Below, in pieces: positions 39,318 through 51,000 of a stretch of DNA of 64,000 bases. Positions within the stretch are counted from its first letter, which is position 1; every line of letters begins with the position of its first letter. The translations under genes and the position numbers were made by a program. The notes under the pieces were generated by a model, which worked only from the letters and a program-made list of their open reading frames with translations, was not told where the DNA came from and did not search any database. The DNA is from Saprospiraceae bacterium (GTDB taxonomy: Bacteria > Bacteroidota > Bacteroidia > Chitinophagales > Saprospiraceae), in NCBI GenBank assembly GCA_016716335.1, contig JADJWN010000001.1, forward strand, positions 1 through 64,000, written 5' to 3'.

Positions 39318-39764
39318 ATGGCTGAAATAAGAACACTCCTCACCTTACTGCTGATAGCAGGTGCGACCTTTACATTCACTTCATTCAGATATGATGCATC
39401 AATCTATGAATGCGGTATAGCTGATCAGACTCCGAAAGTAAAGATGACTTTCGAAAATGAGCACATCTCCCTGGGCAAGGTTAAGCGTGGAGAAAAAAGG
39501 AAGTTTGATTTTGTTTTTACCAATACAGGAAGTGAAGATATCGAAATTGATATCGTTTCAGGTTGTGACTGTACTACCTTAGACTGGCCAAGAAAACCCA
39601 TTAAAGTAGGCCAGAAAGGAGTGATAAATGTGATATTTGACAGTACCAAGAAGGAAGAATCTGAAACGGTGGATATTGATATTTATCTCAAAAATATCAA
39701 CCCCAAAACCGGGCAAAGAATTCTTAAGATTGTAGAATACAATTTTGAATTAATTAAATCCTGA
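39318..39764 (+). CDS. DUF1573 domain protein, exported
   Basis: The ATG at 39318 gives 148 residues. A frame-open TTG at 39300 is rejected. A short signal-like N terminus (LLTLLLIAGATFTFTS) is followed by one DUF1573 domain with HISLGKVKRGEKRKFDFVFTN and SGCDCTTLDWP. Unlike the DUF1573 protein at 12173-12655 it lacks the cysteine near the cleavage site, so it is probably soluble in the periplasm. Its function is unknown. The following 115 bases hold a weak AGTCT/AGACT hairpin. Confidence 0.8.
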   Translation: MAEIRTLLTLLLIAGATFTFTSFRYDASIYECGIADQTPKVKMTFENEHISLGKVKRGEKRKFDFVFTNTGSEDIEIDIVSGCDCTTLDWPRKPIKVGQKGVINVIFDSTKKEESETVDIDIYLKNINPKTGQRILKIVEYNFELIKS

Positions 39765-39879
39765 TCATTCGATATTTGCCTGTTAAATCTGGAGTCTGTT
39801 AAAGACTAAGCATTGCTGAATTTTATTCAGACTACAATTCTGTCTCTGCTTACTTTGAGCAGTTTCTCTATAGTGGCAT

Positions 39880-40662
39880 TCAATGATTGAATGGTGGCGT
39901 GTTGAGATTTAAGGTCTTTCTGAGCTCTGCCAGTTCTTCCTGCATTGTTTTAAGACTTTGCTGACCTGAAGGCATAAACTGCGTGATTCTCAATTCTACA
40001 TGCCACAGTTCCCTGACATCTTCCGGCCTGATACGTATTTCTGGATAAAATCCATTGTCCGATACAAGTACCCAATGTGATGTGCCATAATCAGGAAGCT
40101 GAAGCCTTTTTACTACCAGGCTGTCTTTGAGCACGAACACATAGACGTGGTTGTTTTTCAGATTTCTGTGAGCATGATTGATTTGCACGGCACTGCAGAT
40201 TACTTTATCACCGGCCAGCAAAGATGGTTCCATACTGTCCCCGGCCACATCAAAACAGCGGTATTGTCCGTGAGCAAACTTCTCATCAGGCAATGAAAAA
40301 GATTTGAGTTCGTTTTCAAAGACAATTTCATGAAACTGATCCACATAGCCCGCCTGAGCAGATACCGGTACATATTTTATCGTATTTCTGTTGTGTACAA
40401 TGTTATCAGTACCTTGATCAAAGTCTGCGTTTTTAAATTTTCCGCCCGTCCCCAAAAACAGATAATCGGGGTTTATTTGATAGACCTCAATGGCTTTCCT
40501 CAGCAAATCTACGGTGACTTCGCGGTTTCCTTTCAGTATTTCATTCAGGCTTTGCGGCAGGTAATCCAGATTAAGCGCAAACTGCCGGGAAGACCGGATT
40601 ATCCCTTTTTCTTTGAGTTCATCATGACAACTGATGAATCTTTTGGTGACAATATTACACAT
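39880..40662 (-). CDS. LexA/CI-like regulator with S24 peptidase domain
   Basis: The ATG at 40662 gives 260 residues; a GTG two codons upstream is also possible. An N-terminal helix-turn-helix of the Cro/CI type (SSRQFALNLDYLPQSLNEIL, about 24-43) is followed by a linker. The S24 domain follows, with the serine in DVAGDSMEPSLLAGDKVI (about 136) and the lysine in DSLVVKRLQ (about 176). This pair is the autocleavage dyad of LexA and CI. The C terminus is coiled-coil-like (TMQEELAELRKTLNL). Direct repeats overlap its start (see operator). Targets are unknown. Confidence 0.85.
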   Translation of the reverse strand: MCNIVTKRFISCHDELKEKGIIRSSRQFALNLDYLPQSLNEILKGNREVTVDLLRKAIEVYQINPDYLFLGTGGKFKNADFDQGTDNIVHNRNTIKYVPVSAQAGYVDQFHEIVFENELKSFSLPDEKFAHGQYRCFDVAGDSMEPSLLAGDKVICSAVQINHAHRNLKNNHVYVFVLKDSLVVKRLQLPDYGTSHWVLVSDNGFYPEIRIRPEDVRELWHVELRITQFMPSGQQSLKTMQEELAELRKTLNLNTPPFNH

Positions 40663-40686
40663 TTGCACACATTATGATACACAAAT
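40657..40686 (-). promoter_or_regulatory. Direct repeats overlapping the start of the S24 regulator gene
   Basis: On the plus strand, ACACATT occurs at 40657-40663 and 40667-40673, and ACACAAAT at 40679-40686. The spacings are 10 and 12 bases, about one helical turn. They overlap the start codon of the regulator. Autoregulation is inferred, not shown. Confidence 0.35.
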
Positions 40687-40759
40687 ATATGTAATATCCT
40701 TTTAATGGGACGTATATATATTCAATTAAAAAACAAGCGAGAAAGCGTGGACTCTTCTA

Positions 40760-41908
40760 TTACTTGTTTTGAAGTATATTGCGGCTTATCACCAGTTTTT
40801 GAATTTCTGAGGTCCCCTCCCCTATTGTACAGAGTTTGGAGTCCCGGTAATACTTCTCCACCGGATAATCCTTGGTATATCCGTATCCTCCAAATATCTG
40901 AACAGCATCGGTAGATACCTGAACAGCGACCTCGGAGGCATAATACTTTGCCATTGCTGAAGTGGTAGTTACCTCCATCTTGTTATCCTTCAGGTAACCT
41001 GCTTTTCGGGTAAGCAGCTCGGCAGCCTGAATTTTTGTGGCCATATCTGCCAGTTTGAAGCTGATGGCCTGAAACTGTGCAATGGGCTTACCGAATTGTT
41101 CTCTTTCCTGAGCGTATTTTACAGACGCCTCATAGGCTCCTTTAGCGATTCCGAGGGATAGTGCCGCTATACTGATTCTTCCGCCATCCAGAATCTTCAT
41201 AGCCTGAATAAACCCCTCCCCTTCTTTACCTAACAATTGCGACTTGTGAATTTTGCAATTATCAAAAATCAATTCGGCTGTTTCTGAGGCACGCATTCCC
41301 AGTTTATTTTCCTTCTTGCCTGCTTTGAAGCCCGGGGTTCCACGCTCAATGATAAACGCACTGATGCCTCTGCTGTCAAGCAGTTCTCCTGTTCTTGCCA
41401 ACAATACGGCTACATTTCCGCTTATCCCGTGAGTTATCCAGTTTTTAGTACCATTGAGCACGTAGTAGTCACCCTCTTTTACTGCCACACATTTCATCCG
41501 CATGGCATCAGACCCGGTATTCGCTTCTGTCAGACCCCAGGCTCCAATCCATTTGCCGGAGGCCAGCAAAGGCAGATACTTTGATTTTTGTTCCTCATTA
41601 CCAAAAGCAAGTATATGACCTGTACACAGACTATTATGAGCTGCCACACTTAATCCTATAGATCCGCAAACTTTGGCAATTTCTTCTATAATAGTGATGT
41701 ACTCCTGATAACCAAAACCTGCACCACCGTACTCCTCAGGTACCAACACCCCGAGGAATCCCATTTCTCCCAGTTTATGAAATAATTCAAGCGGGAAAAT
41801 CTGCGCTTCATCCCATTCCATTACATGTGGGCCAATTTCTTTTTGGGCAAATTCTCTGGCCGTTTGCTGTATAATGTTTAGATTGGTGAGCTGTTCTTCA
41901 AATACCAT
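40760..41908 (-). CDS. Acyl-CoA dehydrogenase
   Basis: The protein has 382 residues, the standard length. Signature blocks are GAWGLTEANTGSDAMRM (about 128-144), NWITHG, and the C-terminal GGYGYTKDYPVEKYYRD (about 338-354; core FGGYGYTKDYP). The presumed catalytic glutamate lies in GEGTSEIQKL at about 363. It oxidises short- or medium-chain acyl-CoA to enoyl-CoA with FAD. It is single, between the S24 regulator and the giant surface protein. The chain-length preference cannot be told. Confidence 0.95.
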   Translation of the reverse strand: MVFEEQLTNLNIIQQTAREFAQKEIGPHVMEWDEAQIFPLELFHKLGEMGFLGVLVPEEYGGAGFGYQEYITIIEEIAKVCGSIGLSVAAHNSLCTGHILAFGNEEQKSKYLPLLASGKWIGAWGLTEANTGSDAMRMKCVAVKEGDYYVLNGTKNWITHGISGNVAVLLARTGELLDSRGISAFIIERGTPGFKAGKKENKLGMRASETAELIFDNCKIHKSQLLGKEGEGFIQAMKILDGGRISIAALSLGIAKGAYEASVKYAQEREQFGKPIAQFQAISFKLADMATKIQAAELLTRKAGYLKDNKMEVTTTSAMAKYYASEVAVQVSTDAVQIFGGYGYTKDYPVEKYYRDSKLCTIGEGTSEIQKLVISRNILQNK

Positions 41909-41990
41909 ATTTTGAAATTTGTTTTGTAAAATTTGTTAAACCGGATTATATCATAACGATAAGGCCATTGAATTGTTTTCACTATATTAC

Positions 41991-42025
41991 AAAAAAAGCC
42001 CCTGACGGATTGCATCAGGGGCCTT
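41991..42025 (-). terminator. Rho-independent terminator of the giant surface-protein gene
   Basis: GCCCCTGA (41998-42005) pairs with TCAGGGGC (42015-42022) around a 9-base loop, with possible extra pairs on both sides. On the minus strand the stem is followed by seven T. It lies about 25 bases after the gene stop. Confidence 0.85.
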
Positions 42026-42048
42026 AATTTATCAGAAATTATTCACCA

Positions 42049-45000
42049 TTACTCAATGACAATCATCTTCTTAGTCGCAGTGAAGTCGCCGCTGTCGAGT
42101 CTGTAGTACAACACTCCTGCTGCACCCAGTTGCTCCTTAGTGAATACTTCGCTGTTCATACCCTTATTGGCAGATGCCTTTCTTACCAGCACTACTCTTC
42201 CGGTCACGTCAAATACAGTGATTACTGCGTCTGAAGCTTCCGGTAAGTAGTAACTTACAGTAGTAGCACCTCTGAATGGGTTAGGCTCGTTCTGGAACAA
42301 TTCAGCTACATCCGCTGTAACTTCCTTAGTTCTCATGCTAAGAGTTACATTGCTTACCTGAAGATCTGCTCCGGTGTATGCTTCTGCCTTGGTTACAGCT
42401 GATCCGATGCTCATCATTTCACTCAGTCTTCCAGACTTCTCTGCCTTCAGTACTACGGTGAACAATGTCTCATCATCACTTACTGTCACCCCATTTCTGG
42501 AAGCGTAGCTCATGGTCACTACATCACTGGCAAGTACACCAATGTTGTTAGCTGTCATATCTACTGCACCGGGAACGATTTCAGCAAAGCTTGCACCGTT
42601 CAGATTCATAGTAAACTGGTATCCATATACATCTGCGAAGTCTGCTCCGCTGATAGCTACGGCTACTCTTTCGCCTGCTGCTACATTTCTGTCTTCAGCA
42701 GTGAATCTTACCACCTTAGCACTTCTGCTTTCAAGAGCAGGATCGCTTACATTAGCTGCAGCGCTACCATTCACATCACCCACTTTGACAGCTACGAAGT
42801 TCTGATTGGTCATATCTGTCTGGATATTTTCAATAACAATGTTCTCTACAAATGGCCATGGATTGTCCTGACTCATTTGCTGAGCTGCAATCGGGAATCT
42901 CCAGCTGGTATTGGCTGCATAGGCGGTAGTGACACCAAGAATGACTTTTCTGATCTCGGTAATGTCGGCAGCTGTTACCTTACCGTCATTGGTCGCATCC
43001 GCAGCAATCAACTTATATGGACTGTCAAGCTCCTGTAATCCGAGAATATGTCTCTGGATGAGTACCAGGTCAAGCGTAGATACTCCATTGAGGAAATCAT
43101 TGTTTTTCGAAGCTCCGATATTGACATCCATTCCGCTTTCAAGCATCAGAGAGTATTGACCGTTGCTGCCTGTCATCACTGTCTTGGGATATTCCGGATG
43201 GAATACACTGAAAGTCACCGCAGTATTGCTGACGTTTTGTCCGGTCTCTGTTCTGATTGCTCCGGCTATCATTCTGGATCCACCAGGGTTATTGTTGCAA
43301 GTGTTGCAAATTAACTGAAGATTGGTCCAGCAGAAATCCACATTGAATTTCTTATCCCAAACACTCATCATGACATTGACTTCACCCTTGTTGCTGTTTG
43401 GAGCAAGCTCTCTGTCAGTCCAGACTTTTGCAGAACTTCTCTGAGCAGGATTCCACAGCTGGATTACTCCATTACCGGCTGTATTTTCTTCACCTCTCAT
43501 GTACTTCTCCACTATTGCTCTTTGCTGTGCATTGGTCATATCAGCAGGGAATCTCAGCAATCCTCCTGTCTTATCGAAGTAGTGAGGGATGTCAATATTG
43601 ATCAATCTGTTGAATACCACTTTATCAGTGACCTGCGGAGCGGTATTATCAAAGGTAAACAACAGATCTTCTTCGTCTGTACAGTTGTCAAATGACTTCA
43701 CGTTGAAATCAATAGCCCACAATTCCACCATGGGTCTCATCGGTCCTGAACCATCAGGATCAGCCATCAGAGCAGAGCTCAATGGAACACATACCGGTGT
43801 AGGTGGCTTCTTGTCCACTACCATGAACTGCTCATGGCAGGTGACATGGTTATGACATCCGTCGGTAGCTTTCCAGGTGATCTTGTGGTTGCTCATCTTA
43901 CCCACGATAGGTTCCGGGATTCTGATGGTCACCATTCCACCGTTGGAAGTGGGAGCCACATAGATATCCTTGATTCCATTACCATTATTATCCTGGATAG
44001 CCTGGAAGTTGCCGGTGTTGGCATTATTCACATCATTGCCCACAGGCAGGAAGCTGCTCCATTCATAATCATCAGTACCATCAGCCCAGAGATCGACAAA
44101 TATCTGCCACTTGATCCATCCGTTTTCGGTACAACCTCCTGTATCTGAAGCTCTCTTGGTGAGGGTCAGGAATCTGATTTCACAATTGGCATCTACACCA
44201 AACATGGTATCTCTGCAATTTTCAAAAGTCGGAGGCACCACATCCTTGTACACAAACATTTTGGTATAAGGACCTCTCTCTTCATTGGTACACCAGTTAA
44301 CTAATTTATATTCTACCACCCACTTTTTGCATACTCCGTCTTCAAATTCAAACTCCCACTTCTTGGTGCTGATACCGATTACATCACAAGGCCCGTTGAC
44401 CCATGTAGGCTGGTTGGCTTTGATCTGAGCTTCTGTAGGACCGTCACAACCTACTTCAGGCACACTTGCTGAAGGCGGAGTCACTACCCATTGCTGCTGA
44501 CTTGTACTTGGAAGCACTGTGATTCTTTGCTGACACTGTCTGGATACATTGTTTTCCACCACAGTGAAGGTACGGGTTATGGTGCCGATACCGCACTGGT
44601 TGAGCTGAAGCACATCTCTGAATCTGATTTCAGGATTTCTGCACACACCATAAGCCGTAGGCAAGCCTGTTTTGGTAAAATCTATACCTGTGACAGGTCT
44701 GTCAGTGGTACTGGTTTGGATAGCCCAGTCACAATGGATTGTCGCATCCGGAGGACAGGTAATCACAGGTGGTACTTTCTGCTCTACTTTGACAAAAGCC
44801 CAGGTTTCATTCCAGTTATCACCGGCATCTCCGATGATTCCGTTCATATTACCGTCATCCCATACTCTGATGATGACTTCTACATATCCTCTGTCCAGCT
44901 CATCGATAACTCCATCACCATTGGCATCTACGTCCAGAGCCTCAAGATCAGCACAACAGAATTTCACAAATTCGCCACCGTCCGTATCATTGGGGCTGTA

Positions 45001-48000
45001 GTTAGGCATATTGACTCTGTTGGAGAATGTCAGGTTGTTATTGTGTCTTGCTCCGGTTGCAGGGTTGGTAATTAAACCTTCATTACCGCAATCCGGACCT
45101 TTCGGTCTTCTGATGTCAATTCTTACTTCTGTACAATTGTCGTGTGAGCCATTATCTACATCCTTGGCAAACAGCTTAGCCTGTCCATCAGGGAATCCGT
45201 CTGCATCAAATCCCGGCACCAGACCTATCACGATATCTCTCTTGGCGATAGGTGTAGGGGGTGTCTTATCTACTACGGTAATGGTGTTGGTCAACACTCT
45301 TTCATTACCACAGCAGTCCACCAGAGTGTATCTGAAGGTGTGCACGCCTTTCGGAGCACCCACAGCTCTCCACTTATATACCGGGTGAGGCTGAACCTGA
45401 CCATTCACCACCTGAACAGCGGGAACAATCTGGACACCTACCGGACCTTTGACAGTCCATTCAGGATTGATATCACAATTGTCGTGGAGCTCCCATGGAT
45501 TGGGTACAAAGAAGTCTGCAGTACAATCCCAGGGACGTGTACTTACCGTGGTATCCTTGAGAATTGCCGTAGGAGCATCGTCATCCACAGCCTTCAATAC
45601 CTGACCTCTTGTCACCACCTGTGCAGTACACCAGTCCACAAGGCTCCATGTTCTGATGACCTTTCTGTTGCCGTGGCAATGTGTACCACATGCATCTACT
45701 TCCACATCACTATACACAGCGTACAATCCGCAGATATTGTTGTCAATCTTTGCAGGCTGCCCTCCTACCAGTACAGTAGGATATCCGAATCTTACACCCA
45801 GTTTTGCAGCGACACTTTCAGGATCAGTGGCATCCTTACATTCCAGATCCACTACGTTTACCGGATCCAGAACGTCAGATATATTGAGCTTCCTCAATGA
45901 AAATATCTGCTCACATTGAGCAGTGTTGCCGCTTCCGTCGGTCACGAGCCAGCTTCTTCGCACAATCCTGCCTGTGCAATCGTTACCTTCTACGTTATCC
46001 ACAAAGGTGCTGGTTACCGGCCCGCAGGCATCTGCAGTAGCCAGATTCGGATTATTGGTAATCTGGGTTGAGCCGAGTATTCTTGGTAAGTCGGCACAGG
46101 TATAACTGCAGTTATCTACCTCTAAGATATAAGGCTGAATGAATGCGGTATTGGTATTGTCATTCCACATACCGGTGGCAAACATCTCTACATAATCTTC
46201 ATTGGCCAGCCCGTTGGGTTCTCCGGCAGCCCAGTTGGTATATGTCAGCGGATCACCATTAACCCATACCCAACCTGTATTGGGATTGTTTCCTGCCTGT
46301 GTTCCTCCATACAACGGACTGTCGGTAAGGCCTATCCATACTCTCCAGCCTGCCGCAAAGTTGGCATCCATTCCTGTTTTGATCAATGCATTCTCCGCAG
46401 CGCTGTTGATAGATACCATGTGCGCTCCTCCTCCTACTGTCAAGGAATGCGCATAAGCATTCTGCCAGCTGAAGCTTGCATTGGAACGGTAGTAAATCTT
46501 CTGATTGGTTCTGGCAATTTCTCTGAATGCTGAAACATTAGGTACGCCTGCTGTACAGGGACAGTTTAACACAGGTGGTGTCTTATCCTCAAATTTTACG
46601 GTACCCCAGCAATAATTGCCGCTGCAGATATCCCTTACCTCAACGGTGAGTATCTGATTCAGATAATTTCTTACCTGACTCTGAGGTACCACCTGTCCGT
46701 TCGGAGCTCTCAAGGTAACCTGATAGAACATCTCAGAGTTTGGTCCCTCGATGAAGAAATCGGAGAATGCGGAGAATCCGCAATTCTGGTCTAAGCTCAC
46801 ATTTACATGGTTGTTACAGGTCATAGCACCGGGTATATGTACTCCCAGTATCGCCACATTACTGATGACCTGACAATTGGTATTGAGACTGTTTCTTACA
46901 ATCACCCTGTAACGTTGATTGTTGTTGGCAGCGTTTACATTATTCACTGTGTAAGTAGCTCCGGTAGCTCCTGCGATGTTTACCCAGGTATTACCATCCA
47001 ATCGCTGCCATTGATACTGCAGTGTACCCTGAGACAGTGTAGCAACCACACTGAAGGTCACGCTGCCACCTTCGCAGCTTGCTGCATCTACCGGCTGCGT
47101 AGTAATAACAGGTGTAGCATTGATTACGATGGATTGGGTACCTGAACCGAAACATCCATTGGCATCAGTTACGGAATAGCTGATCACTGCGGTTCCAACA
47201 CCGGTAGCAGTCAATAAGCCATTAACTATAGTTGCAGGACCCGTCACTGTAAAGGTACCATTGACCGGTGAGGCCGTGATTTGTCTTGTGTCACCTACAC
47301 ACATGGCAGCATTGCTGCTGGTAAATGTGATGACTGGTAATGGATTGACCGTAATGGTTCTTGTGGCAGAAGTAGCACATCCATTGGCGTTGGTCACATT
47401 TACGGTATAAGTGGTGGTGGTAGCCGGGGTCACTGTGATAGCCGCAGTAGTGGCATTACCAGGTGTCCACAAGTATGAAGGACCTCCGGTAGCTGTGATA
47501 GTCACGGAAGAGCCTGCACATATGATGCCATCATTGGGGGCAACGCCTGAAGTTTCGGCTACCGTAGTCGTTACCACAGGATTCGGATTAACGGTGATGG
47601 TTCTTGTGGTTACTGCACTACAACCGTTTGCATTGGTCACCGTTACAGAATAAGTAGTATTGGTCGTAGGCGAAACTGTGATAGCTGCCGTAGTGGCACC
47701 TCCCGGACTCCACAGATAGCTGGTACCTCCTGAAGCAGTGATCGTTACTGAAGCACCTGCACATATAATACCGTCATTGGCAGCACCACCTGAGTTTTCA
47801 GACACTGTGGTTGCAGCGGTGGGTAATGGATTGACGGTGATGGTGCGGGTTGTCACTGCGGTACAGCTGCTTGCATTGGTCACAGTTACAGTATAGGTGG
47901 TAGTAGTAGCCGGTGTCACGACGATGGAAGCCGTAGTGGCACCTCCCGGACTCCATAAGTAGGAGGTACCTCCTGAAGCTGTAATGGTAGCAGTAGCGCC

Positions 48001-51000
48001 TGCACATATAATACCATCATTGGGAGTGGTGCCGGAGTTTTCAGCTACAGTTGTAGAGGCGTTAGGTAAAGCATTGACTACCAATGTGGTGGTTGCAAAA
48101 GGTCTGCAACTCAGATCTGTCGGTGTTGGTGTCAGAATTGCATATAAGTAATAGGTGCCGGCGGTAGCAAAATTAGTGGTAAGAGATGCTGCGGTACCAC
48201 CAGATGTAAGGTTAGCATTGGGTACAGTACCCAAAACAGTACCTCCTGTATATGGTGTTGCAGTCGGTGAAGTAAACGATTTGAAAACAATACCGTAAGT
48301 TACCCCCAAACCGACTAATCCTGTGGCATTCAGATTCACATTAGCATTGGCACAGACCGGGTTGGGTGATGCGGTAAGCGTGTTCAATACAGGGCAGGCT
48401 GAACAACTTGGAATCAGATCAATATTATAGCTCGTAACGTTGGTACATCCCTGCGTAGAAGTCACAGTGACGTTGTAAAGCCCCGCAAATAATCCTGAAA
48501 TATCCTCCACATTGTTGGTGTATCCGTTAGGTCCTGTCCAGTTGTAGGATTGCGGAGTTACTCCACTTACAGTGAGATTGATGGATCCATCATTCACGGT
48601 ACAGGAACTCGGAAAGAATAATGTTGCAGATAAAATTGGAATTGGGTTTACTGTTACAGCCACCGTAGCAGAATTGGAACAGCCATTGGCATCTGTGACA
48701 GAAACGTTATAGATAGTAGTTGAAGTAGGACTGACTGTGACAGAGGGGTTTGATCCCAAACCATCGCTCCAGCTATATGAAGTACCACCGGATGCTGTAA
48801 TGGTGACTGATGCCCCGGGACATATTGCACCATCATTGGGTGTACCGGAGTTTTCTGTGTATGTAAAATTGATATCAGGGGTACTGTTTACGGTTACAGT
48901 AACATTGCCTGTGCTACTACAACCATTGGAAGCAGTCACGGTAACTGTAAAAGTTGTGGTGGTAGCTGCCAGGAATGCTGTCGGGTTAGGTATGGCAGGA
49001 TTATTTACATCTCCTGCCGGATTCCAAGCATAGGAAGTAATCGTAAACGGTGTAAACCTGTACAGCCTTCCTGGTTCGGGTTGTGTGGTATTATTATCAT
49101 TCGCCACAGTATTGCTGGCTGTATTTGTTGAAATGGTTACAGAATTAAAATTACTGGTGGGATTATTGCCTGTAAGCCCCACGGATGCAGACATAGTACC
49201 ACTTCCCATCACTCCGTATCTGAATTCCACTACGTTCGAGCCTTCATAGAGCCATGCCTGAAATAATGAGTTGGCAGGACCCGAAGTATTTCTGGGTATT
49301 GTGACATTCCATTGTACTTTCAGGATTCTGTTAGGTGCAGTACCTGTGACGACTGCTGTAACGTTTCCATCCGTACCGGTAGCCAAATCATCCCAGTATG
49401 GATAGAGTTTTGGAATATTGGTAGTGCTGGTGATTATATTACTAAACTGACTGGAAGGAGTAGTACCTCCCAAAAGCAGCCATCCATCCGGAGATACAGA
49501 ATATTGGGTGTAATCTACTCCATCAAATCTGAATGTAAATCCGATGGACTGCACTGCCGAAGGTGTGTCATCAATATTGGAGGCAACCAGAGTAGTGGCA
49601 CCGGTCATCTGATCCAGTGTGCCTGTAAGATTAGTTGAAAATGTATAATCTCTTACCTGTGTGTTTATACTGGTTGTCACATTCAATTGTGAGGAACCTC
49701 CAGTGCAAACCAGGCGGTGTGGCTGTGACGCCTGATATTACCGGAGAAGTTATAATCGAGATAATGGAAGTTGCTGTAGCAGAACATCCTGCCGCATCCG
49801 AACCTGTCACTGTGTAGGTGGTGTTGACAGAAGGTGAGGCAATTACACTTACTCCTGAAGTGGTGTTCAATCCTGTTGCCGGTGACCAGGTATATGTACT
49901 TGCTCCTGAAGCCGTCAGAGTCACAGAAGAACCTGCACACAAATTAAATGAAGCGGGTGTGACTGTTACCGTAGGATTGGGATTAACCACTATGGTAACC
50001 TGGTTGGAGGTAGAAGATTGGCCGGAATTTTCACATGTGACAACAGCTACATAATAATAGGTACCGGGTGTCAAGGGCACAGTAGTATAGCTTTGTCCTC
50101 CTGCGCATGCGATGTCTGTATATGGGCCTCCATTAGTCAGGGAAGTTTGCCATTTAATGCTTATCCCGGCCGTAGAGGAATACCCGGCCAGATTTAATAC
50201 TGCACTTTGTCCCTGACAAATATTCATTGCAACAGGTGTAGCTGTTCCTGCAGTGGGGGTGCCTGCACAGGCTACCGCCTGAATACCCGAAAATTCATCT
50301 GCACCTATATCCGGAGTGGAAGCATTCCGGGTGTCACCGTCAAAGTCTGTAGTGATACCAGATACTGTAAGCCCTCCGCTTTCTATTTGTGTGGCAACAG
50401 ATGGATTGATATGCAGAAACTGCGTTGAACTACCTGTAGTACTCAGGAAGTTGGGCAATTCAGTTACCGAATTGGCATCTCTTGGAGCTACTCCGGCAAA
50501 TGCCTTGTAAGCTGAAAGAGTTTGCAATGCATTCGTACCGTCATAAAAAATGAGATTGGACGGGCAAGGACCTCCTGCATAAAACAGGTTTCTGTCAGAA
50601 ACTGTACCATAATTGGCCAGAGCTGTAGAGGATCTCTGATATGCTGCGGTCACCCCTGTGCCTTTAGCCTGAGATACATTCACAAGGATATTGCTTCTCA
50701 TATTCAAGGTTGCGGTGGTAGCTGTTGCATTGGCAGTGTGAAACAATGCTGCAGTAGAGAAATTGGTACCTGAACTTGAAGCATTGAGATACACTGTGTT
50801 GAAAGATACATTAATGCTGGTCGTTGTTGTTGCAGTTGTAATGTTTATGCCCCTTACTGAAGGATTGGTAGGTACGGATGTATTGGCATTTGGTGCTCTA
50901 AGGTCACCAATCAGATTATTGTAAATATTTGCAATACCGGAAGTACCCAAAGAAGCTTGCAAAATACCTGAAACTACTGGTGAAGCTGTTGCAGTACTTT

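Noticed and set aside
39780..39880. Short hairpin AGTCT-AGACT after the DUF1573 gene
   Set aside because: A 5-base stem without a T tract is expected by chance.
44491..45900. Several plus-strand frames of 100-194 codons in the giant surface-protein region
   Set aside because: They are shadows of the repetitive, low-stop minus-strand gene, and none has a start site or motif.
47342..48887. Regularly spaced repeats suggesting a CRISPR array
   Set aside because: The period is 243 bases and is coding, with no short direct repeats of 23-40 bases separated by spacers.
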